A program made the translations under genes and the position numbers. The notes under the pieces are model-generated. The model saw nothing but the letters and a program-made list of their open reading frames with translations, was not told the DNA's origin and ran no database searches. From NCBI GenBank assembly GCA_029780415.1, contig JAKOYN010000079.1, positions 1 through 11,225 on the forward strand: a DNA stretch of 11,225 nucleotides, in the 5' to 3' direction. The stretch comes from RXIX01 sp003989075. Lineage in GTDB: Bacteria > Pseudomonadota > Gammaproteobacteria > Competibacterales > Competibacteraceae. Shown here one piece after another: positions 1 to 6,146 of the stretch (its first letter is position 1; each line of letters starts with the position of its first letter).

Positions 1-114
1 ATGTGGCTCGTCCTGCACCTGCTCTACATCGCCGGCTTCAAGAATCGGGTGGCGACGCTGCTGCGGTGGGTGATCAGCTTCCTGAGCAACGCGCGCGCCG
101 AGCGGATTCATTCC
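1..114 (+). pseudogene. C-terminal fragment of type II NADH dehydrogenase (NDH-2)
   Basis: Residues 1-38 of the frame (WLVLHLLYIAGFKNRV, then a hydrophobic/aromatic run ending in RAER) have the pattern of the membrane-anchoring C-terminal tail of NDH-2 flavoproteins, which typically read W-L-x-x-H-L-x(4)-GF-x-NR with a Trp about eight residues later. NDH-2 oxidises NADH and passes electrons to quinone at the inner membrane. Only this tail is in the window; it runs in frame into the helicase. The exact junction cannot be fixed by eye and lies between about residues 38 and 47. The match rests on family pattern memory, not a search. Confidence 0.6.
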
Positions 115-1614
115 GGCCGTGATCGTGCCGATTCGCGTCAGGTGTGCATTGCCTATTTGCAGGGGCATCTGGATTTTCTGTTCATTGCCCCGGAGCGGCT
201 CAGCGTGCCCGGTTTTCCCGAAATGCTGGCCAGGCGCAAGCCGACGCTGATCGCGGTCGATGAGGCGCATTGCATCTCGCAATGGGGCCACGATTTCCGT
301 CCCGATTACCGCATGCTTGGCCGGCATCTGCCGCTGTTGCGACCGGCGCCGGTGATTGCCCTGACCGCTACCGCCACCCTGCAGGTGCAGGATGATATTG
401 CCGGGCAGCTCGGATTGAGCGCAGCAACCCGCTATATCCACGGCTTTCGCCGCCCCAATCTGGCAGTGGAGACCGTGGAAACACCGCGTGGCGTGGCGCG
501 ACAGCAGGCGGTGCAGCAGATTCTGGCCGCTGCGGCGCAGCGGCCGGCCATCGTCTACGCGCCGACCCGCAAGGAGACTGAGGCGCTGGCTCTGGAGCTG
601 GGCGCTGACTATCCAAGCGCCGCGTATCATGCCGGCATGACCACGCAGGAGCGCGAGCGGGTCCAGGGCCAGTTCAGCGCCGGTCAGTTGCAGGTGATCG
701 TGGCCACCATCGCCTTTGGCATGGGCATCGACAAGGCCGATATCCGCACCGTGATCCATACCGCATTGCCGGGCAGCGTTGAGGGGTATTATCAGGAAAT
801 CGGCCGCGCCGGGCGCGATGGCCAGCCGGCCCGGGCGATCCTGCTGTATTCCTATGCCGATCTGCGTACCCATGAATATTTTCACCAGCGCGGCTATCCC
901 GATGTTGAAGTCCTGGCGCGTCTGTTTGCCGTGCTGGGTCCGACGCCGCAGCCGCGCGAAGGGCTGCGCGACCGGCTTGGTATAGGGCTGGAACAGTTCG
1001 ACGCAGCGGCGGAAAAACTGCTGGTGCATGGCGGGGCGCGGCGCGAGCTTGATGGTCAGCTCAGCCGTGGCGAGACCGGCTGGGTGCAGCCCTATCGACA
1101 GCAGAGCGCGCACAAGCTGCGTGAGCCGCATCAGATGCTGGAATTGGCCGATCAGGCCACCGGCTGCCGGATGGTGCGACTGGTGCGGCATTTTGGCGAT
1201 AACGACGATGATCAGCCCTGCGGTATCTGCGATGTGTGCGCACCGGATGCCGCAGTGGCGCGTAAAAGCCGCTGGCTGAACCACAGCGAGAGCCAGTGGG
1301 CCCTGCAGGTGCTGGAGTCGCTGCGCTGGCGCGATGGCCAGACGCCCGGTCAGTTATGCGAACGGCTGGGCGATGGGCAGATGGAGCGGCGGGCGCTGGA
1401 ACGCCTGCTGGAGGCGCTGGCCGGGGCCGGGCTGCTCGAACTGCGCGAGGATGCCTTCAGCAAGGATGGGCGGGTGATTCCCTTTCGGCGTGCCTATCTG
1501 ACCGCAGCCGGGCGCAATGCCGGCATGACTGAGATTGGCCGGGTGCGCCTGGTGGATAAGCCGGTTGCGGCACCGGCCCCACGCCGGCGGCCGCCGCGCC
1601 GCAGCGGTACATAA
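1..1614 (+). CDS. recQ: N-terminally truncated RecQ-family DNA helicase, fused in frame to an NADH dehydrogenase tail
   Basis: RecQ enzymes are ATP-dependent 3'-5' DNA helicases of recombination and repair. From about residue 48 this frame is clearly RecQ: motif II DEAHC (87-91) with the RecQ aromatic loop SQWGHDFRPDY (93-103), motif III ALTATAT (120-126), motif IV near AIVYAPTR (183-190), motif V ATIAFGMGIDKADIR (235-249), motif VI QEIGRAGRDG (265-274). Four zinc-site cysteines follow (389, 407, 410, 413), then an RQC-like winged-helix region (about 420-510) and a short basic proline-rich tail; I see no HRDC domain. The usual first 110-130 residues, with the Q motif, Walker A and motif Ia, are missing. 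In their place residues 1-38 resemble the C-terminus of a type II NADH dehydrogenase. Without the P-loop, helicase activity is unlikely. The ATG at base 1 is probably internal and the frame likely continues upstream of the window. There is no internal stop, so this is a recent deletion, a tolerated fusion or an assembly error. Confidence 0.85.
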   Translation: MWLVLHLLYIAGFKNRVATLLRWVISFLSNARAERIHSGRDRADSRQVCIAYLQGHLDFLFIAPERLSVPGFPEMLARRKPTLIAVDEAHCISQWGHDFRPDYRMLGRHLPLLRPAPVIALTATATLQVQDDIAGQLGLSAATRYIHGFRRPNLAVETVETPRGVARQQAVQQILAAAAQRPAIVYAPTRKETEALALELGADYPSAAYHAGMTTQERERVQGQFSAGQLQVIVATIAFGMGIDKADIRTVIHTALPGSVEGYYQEIGRAGRDGQPARAILLYSYADLRTHEYFHQRGYPDVEVLARLFAVLGPTPQPREGLRDRLGIGLEQFDAAAEKLLVHGGARRELDGQLSRGETGWVQPYRQQSAHKLREPHQMLELADQATGCRMVRLVRHFGDNDDDQPCGICDVCAPDAAVARKSRWLNHSESQWALQVLESLRWRDGQTPGQLCERLGDGQMERRALERLLEALAGAGLLELREDAFSKDGRVIPFRRAYLTAAGRNAGMTEIGRVRLVDKPVAAPAPRRRPPRRSGT

Positions 1615-1643
1615 GCGGCATAAGCGGTGTGGCTTATCGCTAT

Positions 1644-1675
1644 GCTCGTTCCCACGCTGGCGTGTGGGAATGAGC
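1644..1675. repeat. REP-like palindrome after the helicase
   Basis: A 12-nt arm GCTCGTTCCCAC (1644-1655) faces GTGGGAATGAGC (1664-1675) across an 8-nt loop, with one G-T pair. The TTCCCAC...GTGGGAA core resembles short intergenic palindromes common in gammaproteobacterial chromosomes. No T-run follows, so it is not a typical intrinsic terminator, although it could protect the 3' end of the helicase mRNA. A weaker 6-bp inverted repeat (1620-1625 with 1632-1637) precedes it. Confidence 0.6.
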
Positions 1676-1692
1676 CTGGTCCATGCAGTTAA

Positions 1693-1797
1693 ATGACTTC
1701 TCGGGCAGAGGCCGAATTTTTTGTTAGAAATTGCCCGAACACTAAGATGGACGGTGATCGCGATGGTATACCTTGTGAAAATGACTCACGTTTTTGA
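1693..1797 (+). pseudogene. Remnant of an Excalibur calcium-binding domain protein
   Basis: A 34-codon frame ending in TGA contains FFVRNCPNTKMDGDRDGIPCE (21 residues split here as FFVRNCPNTK and MDGDRDGIPCE, residues 9-29), the signature of the Excalibur domain: an EF-hand-like DxDxDG loop bracketed by cysteines, usually found at the end of extracellular proteins. The in-frame TAA at 1690 and the lack of a signal peptide or any other domain indicate that only the C-terminal domain survives. The first family cysteine (normally in a TSCAEA-like stretch) is Arg here (TSRAEA). The frame ends 39 nt before an attC-like site, the layout of an integron gene cassette. It might be a very small intact cassette protein, but a decayed fragment is more likely. 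Confidence 0.6.
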
Positions 1798-1836
1798 ACC
1801 GAAAGCCGCGTGGGTTAGGTTGCCATCTTTTTAGCA

Positions 1837-1950
1837 ACCCAACATTCAAATCAAGCCTAACTGGCCGCTGTACCGGAGACCGCGCCATTGTCTGTTGTGG
1901 GTGATTTGCAGGACAACAAGGTGCAGCCCCGGTAAGCAAAGACGTTGGGC
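1837..1950 (+). other. Integron attC-like recombination site
   Basis: The segment starts with ACCCAAC (1837-1843, consensus RYYYAAC) and ends with GTTGGGC (1944-1950, consensus GTTRRRY); these R boxes are complementary except at the outermost base. Inside, GCCTAACTGG (1855-1864) faces CCCGGTAAGC (1928-1937) with 7 of 10 pairs, and further pairing continues inward (CCGCTGTACC with GTGCAGC). Total length of 114 nt is in the range of long chromosomal-integron sites. attC sites fold as single strands and are cut by IntI at GTT. No integrase and no second attC are visible. Confirmation needs a covariance search such as HattCI or IntegronFinder. Confidence 0.55.
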
Positions 1951-2003
1951 CGCTACTTCTACCCGTAGTTTTCTAACCCTGACCTCACTATAAGAATGCT
2001 CAT

Positions 2004-2537
2004 ATGCCCCATGCGTTAGAAATTAAATACGGCCTTACCGCCCAAGAATTACTTGACGCGATTGATAGGAGGTTTCGCCTAAAAGTCGCCTTGGAAGGCG
2101 CGGTCGCCGAGGTTCAATTTGAGCGCAAGCTTCGTATAGCGAGTAGAGAGGGTTGGTTGACTAATTATGAAAGTCATGATGTTGATGGGATGCATGACTT
2201 TACTGTTGTAACTATTTCCGGCGTAACAATAAGGGTTGAAGTAAAAACCATACGTAACGGCGCAAAGCCGCAAGTTGAGCTGCAAAAAACACGCGCAGCA
2301 AAGGGTGACCCAAGTAGCCGCTACTACGAACGAGATCATTTTGATGTGGTTGCGGTTTGTGTTGGCAGATTCACGGGAGACTGGAGTCAGTTTCGGTATG
2401 TTCTCGTGCGGGAACTACCTTCTCACCGAAGTCATCCAAATAAACTTCAAGTCATGAACCCTATTCCAGAAGGTGAGGACACACAGCCTCGCTGGTTCTC
2501 ACGATTTCAGGATCTTATCGATGCATTTACAGCTTGA
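2004..2537 (+). CDS. Putative type II restriction endonuclease, PD-(D/E)XK-like
   Basis: A 177-residue protein, the usual size of a small type II restriction enzyme, whose gene overlaps a DNA methyltransferase gene by 17 nt. The centre reads as a PD-(D/E)XK nuclease core: Asp65 in MHDF, then a beta-hairpin and VEVK (78-81) giving Glu79-x-Lys81. A following strand HFDVVAVCV (112-120) and a basic, aromatic C-terminal half fit the fold. I cannot assign its recognition sequence, and it does not visibly resemble R.PvuII although its partner resembles M.PvuII. The ATG at 2004 is the earliest in-frame start; an ATG at 1996 is in another frame and stops quickly. A TATAAG (1989-1994) could be a -10 box but lies very close to the start, and no convincing -35 is present. 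No controller (C) protein gene is seen. Base composition is AT-richer than in the flanking genes, which suggests horizontal transfer. Function is inferred from core motif and partner. Confidence 0.7.
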   Translation: MPHALEIKYGLTAQELLDAIDRRFRLKVALEGAVAEVQFERKLRIASREGWLTNYESHDVDGMHDFTVVTISGVTIRVEVKTIRNGAKPQVELQKTRAAKGDPSSRYYERDHFDVVAVCVGRFTGDWSQFRYVLVRELPSHRSHPNKLQVMNPIPEGEDTQPRWFSRFQDLIDAFTA

Positions 2538-3450
2538 CCCAGTTTACAAAACAGAACTAGGGGCACTCTATTGTGCTGACAGTTTGGAATTCATGAGGAG
2601 CTTGCCAAGCGATTCTGTCGATTTGGTTGTCACAAGCCCCCCCTATGCGCTGCACTTCAAAAAGGAATATGGAAATGCAAATCAAGCGGACTACACTGCC
2701 TGGTTTATTCCGTTCGCGAATGAAATCAAGCGCATCATCAAACCATCAGGTTCATTCGTTCTAAATCTTGGCGGGGCGTGGCAACCAGGAGCACCTGTGC
2801 GAAGCTTGTATCATTACAGAACTTTACTTGCTTTGGTTGACGATGTTGGTTTTCAACTGGCACAAGAGTTTTTCTGGTATAACCCAGCAAAAATGCCCGC
2901 CCCTGCAGAATGGGTAAATGTAAGAAGAATCAGAGTAAAAGACAGCGTTGAGTATATTTTTTGGCTTGTCAAAGACCCAATGGCTAATGCCGATAACAGA
3001 AAAGTGCTACAACCTTACAGCGAAGACATGAAGCGTCTCATTAAGCGAGGCGTCAAACAAACGGTTCGCCCTAGTGGGCACATCATAAACGATTCCTTCG
3101 CCAGTGATAAAGGTGGGTCAATTCCCCCAAATATTATTCAGTGTGGCAACAATGAATCGAACAGTGCGTATATTAAAAAAAGTAAGCTATTGGGCAACAA
3201 GGTGCATCCTGCACGTTTTCCCGCTGAATTGCCTCGGTTCTTTATTGAGTTTCTTACCAAACAGGGCAATCTTGTGCTCGATCCTTTCGCTGGTAGCAAT
3301 ACAACAGGATTTGTTGCGGAAGAATTAAATCGCAGATGGATCGGATTGGAGATCAGAAGCGATTATGCCGAGGAAAGCAGACTGCGTTTTGAATTGCCAG
3401 AAACAGAAACAGCCGCAACAACTCCGAATCAGTCATGTTTAGCGCTATGA
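2521..3450 (+). CDS. Beta-class DNA methyltransferase of the M.PvuII type (probably N4-cytosine)
   Basis: This 309-residue protein has the beta-class order: catalytic motif IV TSPPY (38-42) first and the SAM-binding motif I DPFAGSNTTG (254-263) near the C-terminus. Characteristic blocks recalled from M.PvuII are present: FKKEYGN (46-52), PSGSFV (75-80), EWVN..R.IRVKD (130-141), RPSGH (183-187), GGSIPPN (198-204) and HPARFPAELP (229-238). M.PvuII makes N4-methylcytosine in CAGCTG; TSPPY is compatible with that chemistry but does not prove specificity. The enzyme presumably protects host DNA from the overlapping upstream endonuclease. ATG 2521 is preferred over ATG 2473 because family similarity begins right after it and AGGA (2509-2512) sits 8 nt upstream. 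Composition is AT-rich. Its stop TGA shares bases with the start ATG of the next gene. Confidence 0.9.
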   Translation: MHLQLDPVYKTELGALYCADSLEFMRSLPSDSVDLVVTSPPYALHFKKEYGNANQADYTAWFIPFANEIKRIIKPSGSFVLNLGGAWQPGAPVRSLYHYRTLLALVDDVGFQLAQEFFWYNPAKMPAPAEWVNVRRIRVKDSVEYIFWLVKDPMANADNRKVLQPYSEDMKRLIKRGVKQTVRPSGHIINDSFASDKGGSIPPNIIQCGNNESNSAYIKKSKLLGNKVHPARFPAELPRFFIEFLTKQGNLVLDPFAGSNTTGFVAEELNRRWIGLEIRSDYAEESRLRFELPETETAATTPNQSCLAL

Positions 3451-4865
3451 TCCCGGAAAACGACGCCAATAAACTCGCCCATGCCTTGATGAGCATCCTG
3501 CGCCTGCTGGATCTACTCTGGGCGATTGTGGCGGCGCTGCTGATTCATGCGCTGCGCTACCGGCACCTGGAATTGCCATCCTGGTCGGTGCCGGTGATTC
3601 CCGGTTTCGCGCTGCTGGCCATCCACGGTTTCAGCGCTGCCGGCGTCTATCTGTTCAGTCCCAGTCAGTCGCCATGGACCAGCATTCGCCTGCTGACGCG
3701 CAGTTGGCTGCAGAGCGCGCTGCTGCTGGCTGCCGTCCTGCTGCTGGCCAGCATTGACGAAGTCGGACTGCGCTTCTGGCTGATCGGCTGGGTGCTGGCC
3801 GGGCTGGCTGGTTTCATCGTGCTGCGTCTGTTGCTGCATCCGCTGGTACGCCGCTTTTATCGCCAGGGCGGCTTTGTGACCCGGGTGGTGGTGGTTGGTG
3901 CCGGGCAAACCGGGCGCTGGGCGATTCGCCGTCTGAACCGGGTCAGCCGTAAGCTGGTGCAGGTGGTCGGCATCTATGATGATCGCCATGATCCGGATCG
4001 CAGCTCGATTCGTCATATCGAAATGCCGCCGCTGACCATCTCTGGCGATATCGACGCGCTGATGCAGTTTGTGCGTGAAAACCGCATCGACGTGGTGGTG
4101 GTGACCTTTCCCTATGAGGCACAGGAGCGTATTCATCAACTGGTGATGAAGTTGCGGGTGCTGCCGGTGCGGATTCATATCTGCTCCGGGCCGATCAGCT
4201 ACGAGCTGGATAAATCCGAGGTGGTGGACCTGGGCGGCATTCCGATGCTGCAGATTGTCGACCGCCCGCTGGAAAAGGGTGGCTGGCTGGTCAAGGCTGT
4301 CGAAGATATCCTGGTGGCCAGTCTGGCACTTGTGCTGACGGCGCCGCTGCTGCTGCTGATCGCCGTGGCCATCAAGCTGGAAAGCCCCGGACCGGTGTTG
4401 TTCGTCCAGGCGCGTGGCGGCTTCAATGGCCGGACCTTTCGCATGTACAAGTTTCGCAGCATGCGCCATGATCCACAGGCACGCCTGCTGCAGGCCGGTC
4501 CTGGTGATGCGCGCGTCACCCGGGTCGGGCGCATCCTGCGCCGTTACAGCCTCGACGAGTTGCCGCAGTTTCTCAATGTGCTCAAGGGCGACATGTCAGT
4601 AGTCGGGCCGCGTCCGCATGCCCTGGAGCATGATCAGGAATTCAGCGCCATTATCGGCCAGTATGTGGCGCGGCTGCGCGTCAAGCCCGGTCTGACCGGC
4701 TGGGCGCAGATCAATGGCTTTCGCGGCCTGACCGATACCCGGGAAAAGCTGCTCAAGCGCCTCGAATATGACCTGTATTACATCGATCACTGGTCGCTGC
4801 GGTTGGATCTGTGGATCATCCTGCGCACGATTTTCGCTAGTGCGGCGGCGCAGAATGCGTATTGA
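3447..4865 (+). CDS. Undecaprenyl-phosphate glycosyl-1-phosphate transferase (WcaJ/ExoY family), exopolysaccharide initiation
   Basis: Enzymes of this class move a sugar-1-phosphate, often glucose-1-phosphate, from UDP-sugar to undecaprenyl phosphate at the inner membrane, the first step in building an exopolysaccharide or colanic-acid-like unit. The 472-residue product has hydrophobic helices near 16-38, 48-70, 84-102 and 109-130, a CoA-binding-like Rossmann segment VVVVGAGQTG (147-156), a membrane re-entrant helix near 284-310 after RPLEKGG, and the catalytic bacterial sugar transferase domain: KFRSM (335-339), RRYSLDELPQF (365-375), GDMSVVGPRP (381-390) and VKPGLTGWAQING (412-424). The length is normal for full-length WcaJ-type proteins. 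The start at 3447 gives an ATGA overlap with the methyltransferase; ATG 3435 in the same frame would add four residues. No good ribosome binding site precedes either, so translational coupling is plausible. GC-rich codon use contrasts with the upstream genes. The donor sugar is not determined. Confidence 0.88.
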   Translation: MIPENDANKLAHALMSILRLLDLLWAIVAALLIHALRYRHLELPSWSVPVIPGFALLAIHGFSAAGVYLFSPSQSPWTSIRLLTRSWLQSALLLAAVLLLASIDEVGLRFWLIGWVLAGLAGFIVLRLLLHPLVRRFYRQGGFVTRVVVVGAGQTGRWAIRRLNRVSRKLVQVVGIYDDRHDPDRSSIRHIEMPPLTISGDIDALMQFVRENRIDVVVVTFPYEAQERIHQLVMKLRVLPVRIHICSGPISYELDKSEVVDLGGIPMLQIVDRPLEKGGWLVKAVEDILVASLALVLTAPLLLLIAVAIKLESPGPVLFVQARGGFNGRTFRMYKFRSMRHDPQARLLQAGPGDARVTRVGRILRRYSLDELPQFLNVLKGDMSVVGPRPHALEHDQEFSAIIGQYVARLRVKPGLTGWAQINGFRGLTDTREKLLKRLEYDLYYIDHWSLRLDLWIILRTIFASAAAQNAY

Positions 4866-5037
4866 GCGGCCACGCTGTTGCGCTGGGTGCCGCGAGCGCG
4901 AGGCGGCGTGGTCCGCTGCGGTCGTGGCTGCCGCAGTGTGGACAGCGCACCGCAGTGGCAGCATACGTCTGGCTGTGGCTGAGCAGAAAGGTGCGCGTGC
5001 AGCGCAGGCAGTGGGTCAGGCGATCGGCCTTGGCCAT
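4837..5037 (-). CDS. Small zinc-ribbon protein of unknown function
   Basis: A 66-residue minus-strand frame with two knuckles, CLRC (10-13) and CPHC (32-35), spaced like a zinc ribbon, followed by a low-complexity Ala/Pro/Arg-rich tail. Codon use is typical of the neighbouring genes, with G or C at most third positions, and AGGA lies about 6 nt before the ATG, which favours this start over an upstream in-frame ATG at 5079. The gene converges on the sugar transferase and overlaps its 3' end by 29 nt, so the last ten or so residues may be unconstrained. I do not recognise a named family. Such small ribbons may bind nucleic acid or protein. It could still be a chance frame, but the paired CxxC motifs argue against that. 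Confidence 0.55.
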   Translation of the reverse strand: MAKADRLTHCLRCTRTFLLSHSQTYAATAVRCPHCGSHDRSGPRRLALAAPSATAWPLNTHSAPPH

Positions 5038-5197
5038 GATGGGTCCTCGACAAGGTGGCAGGTGGCGCTGATTAAACACCGGCCTGTGTTGCGCTATCGT
5101 GAACGGGGCGTGACCGGGCGCCCGGCATGGCGATGTGCAGGCGCCGCGTCTGGTGTGCAGTGATGGGCCTTAACTAAAAAGTCGGGACTTTCGCTTT

Positions 5198-5226
5198 TCG
5201 TCATTCCCGCGTATGCGGGAATTCAG
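5198..5226 (+). repeat. REP-like unit 1 (direct)
   Basis: Palindrome ATTCCCGC (5203-5210), loop GTAT, GCGGGAAT (5215-5222). Bases 5198-5222 are identical to 5258-5282; over 29 nt there is one difference. Confidence 0.85.
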
Positions 5227-5257
5227 AAATGGCTTTACGCTCTTCTTCTGGAACAGA

Positions 5258-5286
5258 TCGTCATTCCCGCGTATGCGGGAATCCAG
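5258..5286 (+). repeat. REP-like unit 2 (direct)
   Basis: Palindrome ATTCCCGC (5263-5270), loop GTAT, GCGGGAAT (5275-5282), an exact 60-bp offset copy of unit 1. Confidence 0.85.
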
Positions 5287-5303
5287 TCGTGTGTTGAAAA
5301 GAA

Positions 5304-5331
5304 TGGATACCCGCTTTCGCGGGTATGACGG
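5304..5331 (-). repeat. REP-like unit 3 (inverted, diverged)
   Basis: ATACCCGC (5307-5314), loop TTTC, GCGGGTAT (5319-5326), followed by GACGG. Read on the minus strand it matches the start of units 1 and 2 (CGTCAT) with compensating T/A changes in both stem arms, so the hairpin is preserved. Confidence 0.8.
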
Positions 5332-5380
5332 AAAAAGTCAGGTAAGCGAAAGTCCTGAAAGCATTCGGAGCACGGTATTC

Positions 5381-6073
5381 GTGAAGCTGCTGGCTGTGGA
5401 AACCGCGACTGAAGCCTGTTCGGCGGCGGTCTGGATGGATGGCGTAGTGCTGGAGCGTTATGAGTGGGCGCCACGACGCCATGCCGCGCTGATTCTGCCG
5501 ATGATTGAGGCGCTGCTGGCCGAGAGCGGTCTGCGTCCGACCCAGCTTGATGCGCTGGCGCTGGGCTGTGGGCCGGGTGCATTCACCGGGGTGCGCATCG
5601 CGGTGAGTGTGGTGCAGGGCATTGCCTTTGCCGCTGATCTACCGGTGGCGCCGGTGTCAACCCTGGCGGCGCTGGCCTTGGCTGCCGGTCGCGAGACTGC
5701 TGCGCCCCGGGTGGCGGCGGCGCTGGATGCGCGCATGGGTGAAGTTTATTGGGGGACCTATGCCGTAACCGATGCGACCGCGACTCTGCTCGGCGTGGAG
5801 CGCTGCTGTGCGCCGCATGCCGTGAGCGCACCGGCTGCAGAGGGCGACTGGCTGGGCGCAGGCAGCGGCTGGGCGACCTATGCCGGGGTATTGGCGCAAC
5901 ATCTATCGGTCAGCGCCTGGCAGGGCGACCGCTATCCGCGCGCTGGCGAAGTGGTGCGGCTGGCGGCTGATCCGGGCCGGCGTGCAACCTGGGTCAGTGC
6001 GGAACAGGCATTGCCGGTGTATCTGCGCAATGAGGTGGCGAAGAAACAGGCCTCGGTCAATCCCCAGCGCTGA
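5381..6073 (+). CDS. tsaB: tRNA threonylcarbamoyladenosine biosynthesis protein TsaB
   Basis: TsaB is the non-catalytic partner of TsaD in the cytoplasmic complex that transfers threonylcarbamoyl to A37 of ANN-decoding tRNAs; it lacks metal-binding residues of its own. The product has the ASKHA opening KLLAVETATEACSAAVW (2-18), the family signature GCGPGAFTGVRIAVS (62-76) with AFAADLPV (82-89), and DARMGEVYWG (116-125). The GTG start at 5381 is chosen because it places KLLAVETATEAC at the N-terminus as in E. coli TsaB, gives 230 residues (the normal length) and has GGAG (5367-5370) 10 nt upstream. Starting at the in-frame ATG 5213 would translate the REP-like palindromes into a 56-residue leader with no family counterpart. 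It is followed by a 73-nt gap holding a promoter for the next gene. Confidence 0.93.
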   Translation: MKLLAVETATEACSAAVWMDGVVLERYEWAPRRHAALILPMIEALLAESGLRPTQLDALALGCGPGAFTGVRIAVSVVQGIAFAADLPVAPVSTLAALALAAGRETAAPRVAAALDARMGEVYWGTYAVTDATATLLGVERCCAPHAVSAPAAEGDWLGAGSGWATYAGVLAQHLSVSAWQGDRYPRAGEVVRLAADPGRRATWVSAEQALPVYLRNEVAKKQASVNPQR

Positions 6074-6093
6074 GCGGTGCGGCGCGTGGGGTC

Positions 6094-6121
6094 TTGGCAA
6101 ATGGTGTGCCAGTGCTAGCAT
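6094..6121 (+). promoter_or_regulatory. Sigma70-type promoter for the Rsd-like gene
   Basis: TTGGCA (6094-6099) and TAGCAT (6116-6121) are separated by 16 nt, with an extended -10 TGn (6113-6115). Predicted transcription start is near 6128, leaving a short leader of about 19 nt before the ATG. Called by eye. Confidence 0.5.
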
Positions 6122-6135
6122 AGGCGCGATCCAAT

Positions 6136-6140
6136 GGAGG
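6136..6140 (+). promoter_or_regulatory. Strong ribosome binding site
   Basis: GGAGG lies 6 nt before ATG 6147 and fixes that start; the in-frame extension upstream has no family similarity. Confidence 0.75.
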
Positions 6141-6146
6141 ATAACC

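Larger units (their letters stand above)
5185..5355. repeat. Composite REP-like element: three palindromes inside a 12-bp inverted repeat
   Basis: The cluster is bounded by GGACTTTCGCTT (5185-5196) and its exact complement AAGCGAAAGTCC (5344-5355). Inside are two directly repeated palindromes 60 bp apart and a third in opposite orientation, so units two and three face each other as in BIME-type arrays. The core CGTCATTCCCGC...GCGGGAAT is a widely dispersed bacterial intergenic repeat. It lies 25 nt upstream of the tsaB start, and an unlikely upstream extension of that reading frame would translate through it. Confidence 0.8.

Noticed and set aside
1742..1939. 65-codon minus-strand frame
   Set aside because: It runs across the attC-like site and antisense to the Excalibur remnant, with no recognisable motif.
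2473..2520. Upstream ATG for the methyltransferase
   Set aside because: It lies well inside the endonuclease gene and adds 16 residues with no family similarity; ATG 2521 has AGGA at proper spacing.
3390..3460. Second attC after the methyltransferase, which would make the restriction system a complete gene cassette
   Set aside because: No GTTRRRY/RYYYAAC pair with internal pairing is present; the next gene starts at once.
3513..4469. Long minus-strand frame of 318 codons, rich in His and Gln
   Set aside because: It is antisense to the sugar transferase; the His/Gln-rich composition is a shadow of GC-rich coding on the other strand.
5198..5331. CRISPR array
   Set aside because: Only three palindromic units, one inverted, with irregular spacing and no cas genes; they are REP-like elements.
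5213..5380. N-terminal extension of tsaB from ATG 5213 (56 extra residues)
   Set aside because: It translates the REP-like palindromes and has no TsaB counterpart; the GTG at 5381 places the conserved start correctly.
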